A stretch of DNA of 64,000 nt from Podospora pseudocomata (Eukaryota; Ascomycota; Sordariomycetes; Sordariales; Podosporaceae), in the NCBI RefSeq assembly GCF_035222375.1, contig NC_085889.1, positions 2,046,001 to 2,110,000 on the forward strand. Direction: 5' to 3'. Positions 9,756-21,940 of the stretch are shown in pieces. Below the pieces are notes generated by a model. It saw only the letters and a list, made by a program, of their open reading frames with translations, did not search any database and was not told the DNA's origin. Each line of letters opens with the position of its first letter. The stretch's first letter is position 1. The translations under genes and the position numbers were made by a program.

Positions 9756-10909
9756 ACGTATATTATAAGCGAGTCGTACATATAAGCGAGTCGTACAGTC
9801 TCCACCACGACGCGTCCTCCTTACACCTAACATCAATTTTTTCCACAACCCAATATGCCTCCTACTTCAAAGGAAGCCAGGATACTCTTAGCCCTTGAGG
9901 CTCTTCGAATCAATGAAAATTAAGCCTCCGAGCTGCAGCTAAGCTCTACAACGTACCAGCTATGACTCTCTCTAACCGACGCGCCGGCCGGCCTGCACGA
10001 CGCGATATAACACCCAATTCGAAAAGATGACTCAATCGGAAGAGGAAGCTATTGTCCGATATATTATTGAGCTATGTACGCGAGCTTTTCCACCAAGATT
10101 GCGTAGTGTAGATGATATGGCCAACCAACTGCTACGCGTACGCGACGCGCCCCCTGTTGGCAAGTTCTGGGCACATAACTTCGTCAAACGTCAGCCACAG
10201 CTCCGTACGCGTTTTAAGCGTAGATACGACTACCAGAGGGCTAAGTGCGAGGATCCAAAGGTCATTGCCGAGTGGTTTTGCGCTCGTACGGAACACTAAG
10301 GCTAAGTACGGTATTGTAGATGACGATATCTACAACTTCGACGAGACTGGGTTTATGATGGGTATTATCTTCGCGGGCATGGTAGTTACGACCTCGGACG
10401 GCCTTAGTAAGGCGAAACTAGCCCAGCCTGGTAACCGCGAATGGGCAACGGTAATCCAGGGAGTTAATGCCCTCGGTTGGGCCATCCCTCCTTTTATCAT
10501 CTTGGCCGCGCAGTACCACCTTGCCAACGAGGCACTAAGCAAGCGCAGGAGAGCCAAAAAAACACGTGTGCGGCTTGGAGGATCACTTACTGTGCAGGAT
10601 GCACACGATCTACTAGACCAGAAGGCCGTGGGTGGGGAGGCAGTGGAAGAAACGCAGCTGGATGGTAGTGGTGTAGGGGTGCTCGTACAAAGGTTCAATG
10701 CTGTGTTGTATGCGGCAAGCCTGGCCATAATGCACGTACTTGCCAGGAGGCTGTAGAATCGTCTGATTCGGCTGTTTCTGATGTAATTAGAGTTGATTTC
10801 TAGTGTTGTTATGTTGCAATTGAGGATAGTTGTTGTAGGGTGGTGGAGACTGTACGACTCGCTTATATGTACGACTCGCTTATATGTACGACTCGCTTAT
10901 AATATACGT
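9756..10909 (+). mobile_element. pogo/Fot1-type element, family A, internally deleted copy 2
   Basis: Same termini as the copy at 3331, flanked by TA (9754-9755 and 10910-10911), 1154 bases. The left end has two ATAAGCGAGTCGTAC units, but the right end has three, which accounts for most of the extra length. It carries the same QYHLAN/EALSKRRR internal deletion as the other two family A copies. Confidence 0.9.
9855..10803 (+). pseudogene. Broken family A transposase (copy 2)
   Basis: Starts MPPTSKEARILLALEALRINEN and meets a stop at once because one A is missing from the run at about 9916. It resumes as TQSEEEAIVRYIIELCTRAFPPRL and breaks again near 10280 (WFCARTEH, one base different from copy 3). 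It reads NFDETGFMMG through GWAIPPFIILAAQYHLAN, crosses the shared deletion into EALSKRRRAKKTRVRLGGSLTVQ, and loses frame at a 4-G run before the zinc knuckle (CCVVCGKPGHNARTC in the alternative frame). Catalytically dead because the second and third Asp are deleted. Confidence 0.8.
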
Positions 10910-10911
10910 TA

Positions 10912-11291
10912 ATTACTATTCTTACATAAGTTAAATTAACACCTACATATATTATTATTCCTATAATAGTATATAAAAGGGTAAAGAAAAAGGTAAAGCC
11001 GGTTAATAATATTAGGTTAGATAGTAATATTTTTAAGGAAAAGCTAAATTAAAAAACAAAGAAATAGGTAGTGATTCAAAGAATCCCTATATTACAATAT
11101 AAAATTAAATAATATTATAGTTCTTTAATACTTTAAATCAATTACAAGGTTATGTTCTATTTTAAATAATTAACTCATTTAAATAAATAAATTACCAGTA
11201 CTTTAAGAAGTTAAAAAATTCAAGTATCCAAAATTACTTTATTTCAGGACTTTATTAAACATAAATAAACTTTTTAAAAAAAACCTTATGG
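10912..11291. repeat. AT-rich RIP-like matrix
   Basis: AT-dense DNA between a family A element and a solo LTR. No gene seen. Confidence 0.5.
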
Positions 11292-11296
11292 TTAGT

Positions 11297-11696
11297 TGTC
11301 ACGAATATGATGTGGACACCCGAAAAGAACAACTAATAGGAAAGAGGTGGCACGGCAGCCAATCAAGAGAAAGGAGGATAGACTAATAAGAGGTGGATAA
11401 TCCGGGACATGAAGGAATCATGAGCGCTTCTCAGGAATCACTCATGATCCTTAAGAGTCGGTCATGATCCGGGGAGAAACAAAATGATCCAGGCTTGGCA
11501 TTAAGTCTATATATACGGAGGAACTCGCTGGTGTAGATAGACAGTTCCGCAGTATGCAATTTACGCTTGTATTCACGGTATCTTGTGTTTACATTGAGAC
11601 ATCTTGTTGTGCACTGTTTAGTTGCACCGAACCAATTGGCAGAAGTTACCTTCAACCCGTATCCCTTTGAGAGGCTCTGTACAGGGGTTCGTCATA
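11297..11696 (+). mobile_element. Solo LTR (retrotransposon family 1), copy 1
   Basis: A 400-base segment starts TGTCACGA and ends GGGGTTCGTCATA, flanked by the 5-bp duplication TTAGT (11292-11296 and 11697-11701). The last bases appear to be a C-to-T altered form of the CACA end seen at 33801 (there in reverse). It contains a TATATATACGG box near 11511 and the family block GATAGACAGTTCCGCAG (11538-11554). No internal retrotransposon sequence adjoins it, so it is a recombined solo LTR. The ORF on its minus strand is not considered real. Confidence 0.85.
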
Positions 11697-11701
11697 TTAG
11701 T

Positions 11702-13070
11702 ATAGTAAACTATTCTTTATAAAGCGTAATAAAGTAAGTGTATTTCAATTTTAAAACTATTTATAAAAAAGAATTATTAAACCTCATAAGCAACGGATTA
11801 ATCGAAATTTTATTAAAAAAACGTATAGTCCTTACCGTAATAATTAGTTTGTAATATAGAAAATGGATAATAATTTCTTTTAACTTATAATACTTAAAAT
11901 ATAATAAAGTTATATAATAAAAATGAATTTTTTTAAGCATTAAAGAATTTAGCAAAAACTTAACGTAATACCTTATTACTTTTTACTTAACCTTTTTTTT
12001 AATACCATTAAATTAAATCAATTTTAACGAGCCGAACGGAGCCTTATTACTTTGATAGTACCTATCGGCCTATTTAGGATATATACTTTACCTTAAAAAG
12101 TTATTAATTCGGTATTTTATTTTTAAAGCGCCGTAATCAAAGTTTTTAATATTTTACCCTATAAGTATGTTGGTTATACCTAAATAGTATCATAGTAAAA
12201 AGGTTAAAGTAGGGTTATAATAATACAAAAGAGAGACTAGGAATTAAAAGATGGGTCCTAAAGTATTGAAGAATATTAACGTAATTTTATTTAACTATAA
12301 GCTTGGGGGAACTATAATTATAGTTATTGAATCCTTTAGTAAAAACAGGAAATTATTATATTTAGTTATTTCTATATAACGGATAAACGCCTCCTTATTT
12401 AAAAACAGATAATAAAAATAACGCAATAGCGAAGTTTTTATACTTTTAAAATTATTTGCATTTTTAAAGGCTTATTAGATACTATTATTTATAGTTCCGC
12501 TATATCTTTTGATAAAGAAAGATATAAAATACGAATAAACGGAAGTTTAATAGGGTACGATAAAGTAATTAAATTTTTTAATTGTAAAGGTACCGTATGT
12601 AGCTTCTTTAACGTTCAATAATAGTCGTTTTAGTAAAGTTTTTATTATTTTTAATACAAATTTAACGGGGTAGGGATTGGTAAATAAATAAGGAAGGTTT
12701 ATTGGAACAAAGTACTTCTTTGGTCTAAAATTAGTATTTAGAGTCCGGTAAAACAGAAATATAATATTATTAAAAGGAAGTTAAGAAAATTATTATATGC
12801 TTTGAAGAAGTTTAAAAAGTATTTTTTCGGGGTACACTTTATAGTAGAAACGGATATTCAAGTCGCAGTTTATTAAGATTAAAGGGCGGTTAGTAATGTT
12901 CCCAATACTTTAATAATAAAATAATTAGAATAAATTAAACTTTTCTATTTTCTAATCATGTATATTTTAAAAATAGAAACTCTATAATAAAATATTAAAA
13001 AGAAAACCATTTAGCTTTTTTAATTTAATGGAAAAGCAGTTAAGGTTAATAATTGATTATAAAATTAATA
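11702..13070. repeat. AT-rich RIP-like matrix containing retrotransposon debris
   Basis: AT-saturated sequence. Apart from the RNase H-like remnant at 12748-12873, nothing can be read. The whole stretch is likely an old retrotransposon body destroyed by point mutation. Confidence 0.55.
12748..12873 (+). pseudogene. RNase H remnant of an LTR retrotransposon
   Basis: One frame reads VKQKYNIIKRKLRKLLYALKKF (split here: KLLYALKKFKKYFFG, then VHFIVETD) before a TAA at 12874. The pattern Y-basic-E/K-LL-AL-KKF-YL.G-F.VETD matches the reverse-transcriptase/RNase H junction of Ty3/gypsy-type polyproteins, with the ETD carrying a catalytic acidic residue of RNase H. Codons are strongly AT-biased, and flanking frames are full of stops. 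This is the only readable retrotransposon protein piece in the island. Confidence 0.6.
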
Positions 13071-13072
13071 TA

Positions 13073-14930
13073 ACGTGATCCACCATCGAGCGGGACACCC
13101 CATCGACCGGGACACTTTTTCTCCCACTATAACCACCCAACTTCAATTCGCGTTTTCTCTATCACAACAATGTCCGACAGCTTGCCAGAAAATCGAGTCC
13201 TTTTAGCGATCAATGCGATTCGATCAACACCGCGCTTGAGCATCCGACGCGCCGCAGAAATATACAACGTGCCCAAGTCCACAATTGCTGCGAGAATGAA
13301 GGGCCGAGTTGCGAAGTTCGACAGTTACAACGCACGTTCGAATTTGACTACGATAGAAGAGGAGGTGATTGTTCAATATGTACTCGACCGAGATTCGCGA
13401 GGGTTTTCGCCCCGGATTGTCGACGTGGGTGATATGGCCAATCTCCTGCTTCGGAAACGCGGTGCGCGACAGGTCGGAAAGAACTGGCCAGACCGCTTCG
13501 TTACCCGACGTCCAGAGTTAAAGACGCGTTTTAATCGCGTCTATGACTATCAAAGAGGCCTCTGTGAAGATCCTGCAATTATCGAGCCATGGTTCCGACT
13601 GGTTGCCAACATGCGTGCGAAATACGGCATCCTCGACTGCGACTTCTACAACTTCGACGAGACGGGCTTTATGATGGGCATGATACGGCCAGGGATGGTG
13701 GTCACGCGCTCCCGATCGGGTCGGCAAACCAAAGGCTATTCAGCCGGGCAATCGAGAATGGGCGACAGCGATTTGCACTATTGCTGGCGACGGGTATGTG
13801 GTGCCGCCTTTCTTGGTGGTGAAGGGCCGTTTCCACCTCGCCAGCTGGTACTCCGAACATCAGATACCTGACGACTGGGCCGTCGCAACAACAACCAACG
13901 GATGGACAGATAATAAGACTGCTCTGGAATGGCTGCAGCATTTTGATGAGCACACTAAACACCGTCGGAGGGGTGTATATCGGATGCTGGTGCTCGACGG
14001 CCATGAGAGCCATGTTAACGCCGAATTCGAGGACTATTGCAAGGAGAATAACATTGTCACCATTTGTCTGCCTTCCCATTCCTCGCATCTTACCCAGCCT
14101 CTCGATGTGGGTTGTTATAGCGTCCTAAAGAAGATGTACGGTGCTGAAATCGAGCACTTCATCAAAGCCCGGATCACGCATATCACGAAGCCCGAGTTCT
14201 TCCTTGCGTTCAAAGCCGCCTTCAGCCGGACTTTCACCCAAGAAAACGTTCTCGGGGGTTTTCGGGGTCTGGACTTATCCCCTACGACCCGCAGGCCGTC
14301 CTTTCGAAGCTAGATGTCAAGTTGCGGACACCAACCCCCTGGGACCCTGATGGGCCACCAACACCTTGGTTCTTTAAGACGCCCAAGACTACCAACGAAG
14401 CCCTCTCGCAGTCTACCCTTATTAAAGTTCGGATTGCAAGACATCAGTCGAGCTCTCCGACTCCGATTTTAGCTGCTGTTGATCAGCTTTCGAAAGGAAT
14501 GCAGGTATTTTTCCCATCAGGTGACCCTTTTACAAGCCGAGGTACGGACACTTCAGGAGGCCAACGAAGCACTTTCCAAGCGCCGGAGGGCCAAACGGAC
14601 GCGTCTCCAAGATGGAGGGGCCATTAATGGAAGCCAGGCTAGGGATATAATGGCAGAGAAGGGCGTAGTTGAAGCGGAAGGACGCGTCGAAAGCGAAAAT
14701 GAAGGGTCGTCAAAGAGGCGTCGGATGGGTTCGCGGCACTGTGGCATCTGCCGCAAGACTGGCCACAATGCAAGGACATGCCCAGAGGCTGGGGAAACAG
14801 ATGCTTCAAGTGATGCTGAGTAGCTGCAATTGATTTGATTAGTGTTTTATGGGATTTTAGAGTTTGTTGTGGTTGTGGTCTGGAAAAGTGTCCCGGTCGA
14901 TGGGGTGTCCCGCTCGATGGTGGATCACGT
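13073..14930 (+). mobile_element. pogo/Fot1-type element, family C, copy 2 (full length)
   Basis: Termini and subterminal GGGACAC units are as in copy 1, flanked by TA (13071-13072 and 14931-14932); 1858 bases. Almost base-identical to the copies at 5738 and 26615, so a recent burst is likely. Plus-strand transposase with its own set of single-base breaks. Confidence 0.92.
13170..14823 (+). pseudogene. Frame-broken family C transposase (copy 2)
   Basis: Open from ATG 13170 through HTH, CENP-B-like region and the first Asp (NFDETGFMMG). An extra C in CTCCCGATCGG (about 13710) shifts the frame. It resumes by 13798 (VPPFLVVKGRFHLASW) with the second and third aspartates (VLDGHESH, TQPLDVG). At about 14260 it loses one G in the second G-run, as in copy 1. 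An extra T at about 14510 (ATTTTTCCC) breaks the coiled segment. The knuckle frame (CGICRKTGHNARTC) is intact to the TAG at 14821-14823. All lesions but one differ from those of copies 1 and 3. Confidence 0.85.
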
Positions 14931-14932
14931 TA

Positions 14933-15312
14933 CGGATCTAAACAAATGAAATTTAAAAAGTAAATATTTAAAAGGTACACGTTAAACAAAGCATTATTAT
15001 TAAATAGAGTCCTTACCTAAACAGGCCAGAGTCTCTTTACTTTTATAATATTTCCAAATTCCTCGTAATTAATATAAAGTTAAGTGTTAAAATCAGGTTT
15101 AATATTTAAATAATTAAAATTGATACCTTACAAATAATTTTTAAAAACGGAAATTCGTTTTAAATTAAATAACGAAGGCTTTCCCGTTAATAAAAAATAT
15201 TAATTCTTTAATAAAGGTAAAGAAAAGTCTTTAATATATATTATAACGAAATAAGCTATAATGGATAAGATATTACTTACACGCGAATAGTAAAAAACTA
15301 TTACTAAAAAGG
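14933..15312. repeat. AT-rich RIP-like matrix
   Basis: AT-dense, no coding or RNA signal seen. Confidence 0.5.
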
Positions 15313-15317
15313 TTTAT

Positions 15318-15769
15318 TGTCACAGTTAACCCAACGACAGGTCGCGCAGTGTGTGGGGCGCAGGACGTCCCAGCCAATCATTAGGAAACTCAGGAAGCAG
15401 CCAATCAGGGCTGGCCAGAGCTATTATGGCGCCAAGACACACGGGCACTCTGCACGACGCAAGATGCTCGGGGTGATCGAAGGCATAGCACGACGAGCAC
15501 TCTACAGGATGCAATTTGCTTGGGGGGATCGGGGCCGTAGCAGGGTGAGCACTTCGGGGTCCCGAGGTCTATATATACGGAGGAACTGGCTGGTGTAGAT
15601 AGACAGTTCCGCAGTATGCAATAGTTACAAGTCACAATCGTTGGTAATTAGACTATTGTGATTGAGACAAGCCATTGTTGTACACTGTTAAGCTGCACCG
15701 AACCAGGATTGTTCAGAAGTGCCTTCAACCAGTATCCCTTTCAGAGGTTCTGGATAGGGGTTTGTCAAA
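15318..15769 (+). mobile_element. Solo LTR, family 1 relative (longer variant)
   Basis: Starts TGTCACAGTTAACCC and ends GGGGTTTGTCAAA. Flanks TTTAT (15313-15317) and TATAT (15770-15774) could be a damaged 5-bp duplication. The 3' half shares the TCTATATATACGGAGGAAC promoter-like block, the GATAGACAGTTCCGCAG block and the CTTCAACC.GTATCCCTTT block with the LTR at 11297; the 5' part is different. Its start matches the RIP-degraded LTR start behind the polypurine tract at 32880, which ties it to the retrotransposon remnants. ORFs inside it are spurious. Confidence 0.75.
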
Positions 15770-15774
15770 TATAT

Positions 15775-16283
15775 ATATTAACGTCCAGGCTTAAACTATG
15801 ATAAAGGAAAAATATTAATTATAAAGCCCGAAATATTAACAAAGAATATTTAAATAATAAACCTTTAACTACCCTATTTATAAAATAATATTCAAAGCTT
15901 TAGTTTTTACTAATGGCTTTAGAAAAAAAAACTATTTAAAAGTAAGGAATAATTTATATAAGTATTTAAAAGCAAAAGTCTAAAAGTTAAGTAAAGTCTT
16001 TAGGGTTGAAAAGTTTATCCTATATATATCATCTTTAAATAAGGTTGTAATAGTAAATATCGGATCGAAAGTTAGAAGAAATTATAGAAATTTTAAAGTG
16101 TTTAGGAGTTCTCGGATAATAATCTTATTTTATAATATAACAGTAAATAGACTAATAGAGTTTAATTATATCTTAATTCTATTAGAATCAATAAAAAAAA
16201 CGGATACGACGGAAGAAAAGTAAAAATAGTAACTTCTTTGGATATTATTTACTAATACGATTATAATATAAGGTATTTATATA
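15775..16283. repeat. AT-rich RIP-like matrix
   Basis: AT-dense. Nothing recognised. Confidence 0.5.
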
Positions 16284-16285
16284 TA

Positions 16286-17119
16286 ACGTGCGTGATAAGC
16301 GAGTTAGCCAGACAAGCGCGTTAGCCACTTTCCATGCGACATGCCTCCTCCACACAAAACGCCAAATTCTTCCACAACCAACAATGGAAACCCTTTCGTA
16401 CGAAGCTAGGGTAAATCTAGCACTCGAAGCGATGCAAAGGAACCCAAAGCTCAGTAACCAAGCCGCAGAAGAGATCTACAACATCAATAAGGGTACCCTT
16501 CGAAACCGACGCGCTGGCCGGCCTACAAGACGAGATATTCCAGCTAACTCGCGCAAGCTTACCAATCTAGAGGAGCAAACGATTGTTCAATATATAATTG
16601 AGCTATGCACACGCGCATTTCATCCCGGGCTTTCGTGTGTGGAAGATATGGCCAATCGATTGCTACGCGAACGCGACGCGCCTCCTGTTGGCGTACGATG
16701 GGCTCACAACTTCGTTAAGCGCCAACCAGAACATCGGACGCGTTTTACGCGTAAATACGACTACCAGAGGGTCAAATGCGAAGATCCAAAGGTTATTAGC
16801 GAGTGGTTTGCACTTATGCGGAACACTAAGGCCAAGTACGGTATCGTGGATGACGATGTCTACAACTTCGACGAGACTGGGTTTATGATGGGTATTATCG
16901 TCGCGGGCATGGTCGTTACAACTTCTGATGGCCGTAGTAAGGCCAAACAGGTCCAGCCTGGCAATCGTGAGTGGGCTACGGTTATTCAGGGCGTAAATGC
17001 TTTAGGTTGGGCTATCCCACCATTCATCATCTTAGCCGTGCAATATCACCTCGCCAATTGGTATCAGGAGTGCAGCCTTCCAGCCACCTGGCGCATTGCA
17101 ACAACCGATAATGGCTGGA
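16286..17119 (+). mobile_element. pogo/Fot1-type element, family E, truncated copy
   Basis: The left end ACGTGCGTGATAAGCGAG is preceded by TA (16284-16285), with two GCGAGTTAGCCA/GCGCGTTAGCCA units. The right side stops abruptly at about 17119, just after GATAATGGCTGGAC of the transposase core, and continues as AT-rich matrix. No right terminal repeat is found. Otherwise nearly identical to the full copy at 21852. Confidence 0.85.
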
Positions 17120-17127
17120 CTCAATAA
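16384..17127 (+). pseudogene. Truncated family E transposase
   Basis: Open from METLSYEARVNLALEAM through HTH (QAAEEIYNINKGTLRNRR), CENP-B-like region, first catalytic Asp (NFDETGFMMG) and TTDNGWT, where the element is cut; a TAA follows within a few codons. Unlike most other copies it shows no frameshift over its roughly 245 codons. The second and third catalytic residues are lost with the 3' half. Confidence 0.85.
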
Positions 17128-19726
17128 AGATATTATGAAATTGATATTAGAGTAAGCTCAAATTTAGTAAATATATTAGTGACTCTAGGAGTAGATCATA
17201 GCTCGTTAGCCTCTCTATTATCTTTTTGTTGGGGCTTTCCTTTCATTTTCTACTATTTAGTTATCTCTGGTTCCTTTTTGAAATTGTATAGACTACTCTA
17301 AATCTACCTTAACATTTTCTTTATATAGGATAGTCCATAATTTCAAGGAAAACGATACCGACTATCTTTCAAAACATGGTTAATATGATAACCATTAATA
17401 TATTTACTTTTAACATTACCCATTTTTTTATTATCTTACTTTCCATTAACAAATCCACTATAATAGTAACATCGACCTTTTATCAATTAACATACCTTTT
17501 TATTACTACCGAACTAAAACTACTATTTTAAGGATTATTGAAATTTGTAACTAGTTGTTCTATAAACTTTATACTTATGAAGCCAGATTTCTTAGCTCCT
17601 ATATTAGTCAGCATCCGAGTCATAATATACTCTAGTAGTTTAATTGATCAGTGTAAAAGGTATGTACCTTTAACTATTAGTTTAGCTATCTCTTTAGTAG
17701 TAAGTTAAGAGCCTAGTTACTATTGCTTAGAGATAATCTCAGGTTAGTGTTATTTTAGCCGCTACTACTATAACCCCCTTTACTTTTATATTAACTATAG
17801 CTACCATATCATTTAAAACTACTAAAGCTACTGGTATTATAATCTAAATTACCATTAAAAATCTTGTATTAACTCATATTAATCGGTATTTATATAGAGT
17901 TATTTGTTAAAAATAATATAGGTATAGAAGTAAGTAGTGATAGTAGTAGTTAACTATGTGAAAGTTTCAAAAAGATATAAAAATATCCAGTCGGCTTTAT
18001 AGTTAGAATATTAAACTTATTTTAACCTTTCTTAACATAACTAAAATTTAGTCTTCTTTATCAATAGTTTAATAAATAATCGAAAGTAATTGACTCTTTA
18101 AAGTAGTTATTTCGTAATCATAATCCCAAAGTAATCGCGGTGTTACCTCCTAAGTAAGTCTTCCAAAAAATATAAATAGTATCGTTGATCGAATAATAAT
18201 CACCGTTAACCTTAGCTGTATTCTTTTTTAATCCAAACTATGGCATAAAGAAAAAATCATAATCTACCATGTGAAATATAATATTGGTAAGGTATCATTT
18301 TGAAGCTTTTCCTAATAAGGAAAATGTTACAATAAATCTTTAAAAAGAAAATAAGCGTATTATAGTAAATGAATTCAATACTGGTACCTTAACTTTTTAC
18401 TTTAACTATATAATTATTGTAATTCACTATTGTGATAAGTACTAATTTGTTATAAGTAGCCTTTATTTATTTCTATCTAAATAACGGGTTTTTTCAGGGA
18501 TATTATTTTTGTTATTTAAAGTTGAGAAAAGTAATACTTTCGGAGTTAATGAGGTAATAAAGAGTTTTAGGAATCTTTAGATATTAACTTGATGGAAAAA
18601 GTCTAGATTATTGAATTAATAAAAAAATTTAAATTATTGAATATTTAAAGTTGACAAATCTATCTTACTTGATTTCTATACTTGTGAAAGCTATAAATAT
18701 TGGATATTTGGGTATAAATTGAAACCGAAAGTTTAACAAATATAACTTTCAAATCTTCCGTAATGGATTAATTACATATCTTTCATGCAGAAGACCTTTG
18801 AATTGAACAATTTATTTTTAAAGTTACAAAGTTAATAACTTGACTATTAATAAGAAAAACTCGATGAACACAGTGATTTGACTATTAGCATGTTTATTTG
18901 GATTCTCTCCTAAAAGGTTAAAGTAATCGCTCTAAATTATCTCAATAACATTTAACTCTATATGTTTAATTGATATCACGTTATCAACCTTAGCTAATAT
19001 GAGAAAACAAATATCTTCATTTTTATTACGGCGTATAATATAAAAAGAAATCCTTTATCTAATTATTAATTATATTTTTATGGTATTATCAATTAATTTT
19101 GTTAAATACATTTTTATTAAACGGTTTAATAAGTAGTTCTTTAGGCATTAGTTTTTCAAAATTATTAAGTAGGTTTATTACTTTAAAGGCTTATTTATCT
19201 AGATTACCGGATTTTTATAAATACTAGTTTTTTGATCTAATTTAGGTTAATGTTATTATATAGGATTTCATCTTACTAATTTTATAATAAATACGATTAA
19301 AATTATTAGTGGACTTTCTTAACGTGTTTTAAAAAAATTAAAAGTAAAATAATATCACTTTACTTTAATTATATAAAACAAAAGTTTTCAACCAAAAGAA
19401 TTAAAAGGTTTCATATCAACGTATTTATTATTTATAATTTAATGATACTAAAAATAACTATTGCTTTAAGGGTTTTGACACTAATAGATTATTAAAATTA
19501 GATTATAGTACTATAAACTTAAGTTCTAATAATAAAAAATTCAATTAGGATTAAGAGTTAGAAAAATAATAAGTTAAGTATAAAGCGTTTAGAACATAAA
19601 AATTAAATAGGAAAAAAGAAAAAAAAAGTCATAGTTTTCCTTTACCTTTAATAAAAAAAGAAGAGAATAAAAAGCGGAGGAATAAAAAACATCTTTGATA
19701 TAATAATCTTTACTCTACTAAATAGG
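17128..19726. repeat. AT-rich RIP-like matrix, 2.6 kb
   Basis: The longest uninterrupted AT-rich tract in the window. No frame above about 60 codons, no recognisable protein motif, RNA gene or terminal repeat. Probably an old transposon body mutated beyond recognition. Confidence 0.5.
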
Positions 19727-19728
19727 TA

Positions 19729-20864
19729 ACGTATATTATAAGCGAGTCGTACATATAAGCGAGTCGTACAGTCTCCACCACCCTACAACAACTATCCTCA
19801 ATTGCAACATAACAACACTAGAAATCAACTCTAATTACATCAGAAACAGCCGAATCAGACGATTCTACAGCCTCCTGGCAAGTACGTGCATTATGGCCAG
19901 GCTTGCCGCATACAACACAGCATTGAACCTTTGTACGAGCACCCCTACACCACTACCATCCAGCTGCGTTTCTTCCACTGCCTCCCCACCCACGGCCTTC
20001 TGGTCTAGTAGATCGTGTGCATCCTGCACAGTAAGTGATCCTCAAGCCGCACACGTGTTTTTTGGCTCTCCTGCGCTTGCTTAGTGCCTCGTTGGCAAGG
20101 TGGTACTGCGCGGCCAAGATGATAAAAGAGGGATGGCCCAACCGAGGGCATTAACTCCCTGGATTACCGTTGCCCATTCGCGGTTACCAGGCTGGGCTAG
20201 TTTCGCCTTACTAAGGCCGTCCGAGGTCGTAACTACCATGCCCGCGAAGATAATACCCATCATAAACCCAGTCTCGTCGAAGTTGTAGATATCGTCATCT
20301 ACAATACCGTACTTAGCCTTAGTGTTCCGTACGAGCGCAAACCACTCGGCAATGACCTTTGGATCCTCACACTTAGCCCTCTGGTAGTCGTATCTACGCT
20401 TAAAACGCGTACGGAGCTGTGGCTGGCGTTTGACGAAGTTATGTGCCCAGAGCTTGCCAACAGGGGGTGCGTCGCGTACGCGTAGCAGTTGGTTGGCCAT
20501 ATCATCTACAATACGCAATCTTGGTGGAAAAGCTCGCGTACATAGCTCAATAATATATCGGACAATAGCTTCCTCTTCCGATTGAGTCAGCTTTTTTCGA
20601 ATTGGGTGTTATATCGCGTCGTGCAGGCCGGCCGGCGCGTCGGTTAGAGAGAGTCATAGCTGGTACGTTGTAGAGCTTAGCTGCAGCTCGGAGGCTTAAT
20701 TTTTCATTGATTCGAAGAGCCTCAAGGGCTAAGAGTATCCTGGCTTCCTTTGAAGTAGGAGGCATATTGGGTTGTGGAAAAAATTGATGTTAGGTGTAAG
20801 GAGGGCGCGTCGTGGTGGAGACTGTACGACTCGCTTATATGTACGACTCGCTTATAATATACGT
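19729..20864 (-). mobile_element. pogo/Fot1-type element, family A, internally deleted copy 3
   Basis: Termini and double ATAAGCGAGTCGTAC units as in copy 1, flanked by TA (19727-19728 and 20865-20866); 1136 bases. It has the same internal deletion joint as the copies at 3331 and 9756. Confidence 0.9.
19818..20765 (-). pseudogene. Broken family A transposase (copy 3)
   Basis: Starts MPPTSKEARILLALEAL at 20765 and is open through the HTH region. One extra A (about 20595) then breaks it before the LTQSEEEAIVRY segment. The next frame is open from RIVDDMANQLLRVRDAPPVG through NFDETGFMMG to GWAIP, where a missing base in the A-run near 20127 breaks it again before the deletion joint QYHLAN/EALSKRRR. 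The lesions are again single-base and mostly in homopolymers, and differ from those of copies 1 and 2. The shared 4-G run before the zinc knuckle is also present. Confidence 0.8.
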
Positions 20865-20866
20865 TA

Positions 20867-21849
20867 CTTTCTTTAATACTCTTCTTTCGTTCAAAAAAAA
20901 TAGTTTCAATCGCTTTATTCTATTATTATGAACCTAACCGACAGAAAAAAGAAAAAAAGTAAATGAAGAATAACTTCTTTCACTATTCTTCTTCCCTTTA
21001 AAAACAGATAGCTTTAATAATGTTATTGTTATAATATAGATTTTAATGCCTTCCTAAAAACTACAAATATAATATCCTCGTTGTTGTTTTCCTCTAATCA
21101 TTTAAAAAGTCCTTTAATTTACTTTTCTTTAAAACTACCTTTATACATTGTTTCTCATCAAATTTTCCTTTATACTTAAATATTTTTCCGTTCAATCTTA
21201 ATTTTCGCCCTAATTGCTTTTTTATATATTTCTTTTACTATTGCTTTTTTTTTATCTTTATTTTTAATTATCATTATACTTTTTCTTATTTCATTTCTAA
21301 GCATTTGCTCGACTTTCTCTAGTCCTAGCTAGATATCCGCATCCTCTTTTTGTATATATATATTTCTTAATTTAAAAAACCTTTGTACTTTATTTAACGT
21401 ATAAAAAGTTTATATTAATACTTTATCTAATATTTTTAAAAAGTAATAAATATTTTTAGTTCGACCTTTTTTATTACAAAAATGCTATTTTACTAGTACT
21501 ATAAGTTTTTTATTATATTTATATGTAACTTGCTATCTATTTTATATCTTAATTTTAAATCTTTTTTAGAACACTTTTAGGCCTAATACTATAAACCCCT
21601 TTTCTATTCTTTTTCACTGTAAAGTTCTATTTTATTAACTAATTCTTTACATTATTAGAATTAAATTAAATATCTATGATTTTAAGATTTTTACCTTTAC
21701 TATTACTAAGTCCATAATTACTTTTTTTTTTAACATTTATGTAATTTATTAAAGTTAATCTTTTTATTAAACGACTTTTTACAACCGTACGTCCTTTTCA
21801 ATTAATATAATAAAGTTAAATCTATATATTGTATACATATTATTATACT
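20867..21849. repeat. AT-rich RIP-like matrix
   Basis: AT-dense, T- and A-tract rich. No gene recognised. Confidence 0.5.
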
Positions 21850-21940
21850 TAAGGTGCGTGATAAGCGAGTTAGCCAGACAAGCGAGTTAGCCATTTTCTA
21901 CTACCTCACTATAACTACCCTCAATTGCGCAACCATAACA

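Noticed and set aside
15317-15635. Frames of 60-93 codons on both strands inside the solo LTR
   Set aside because: They lie wholly within LTR sequence shared with other copies where the frames are not kept.
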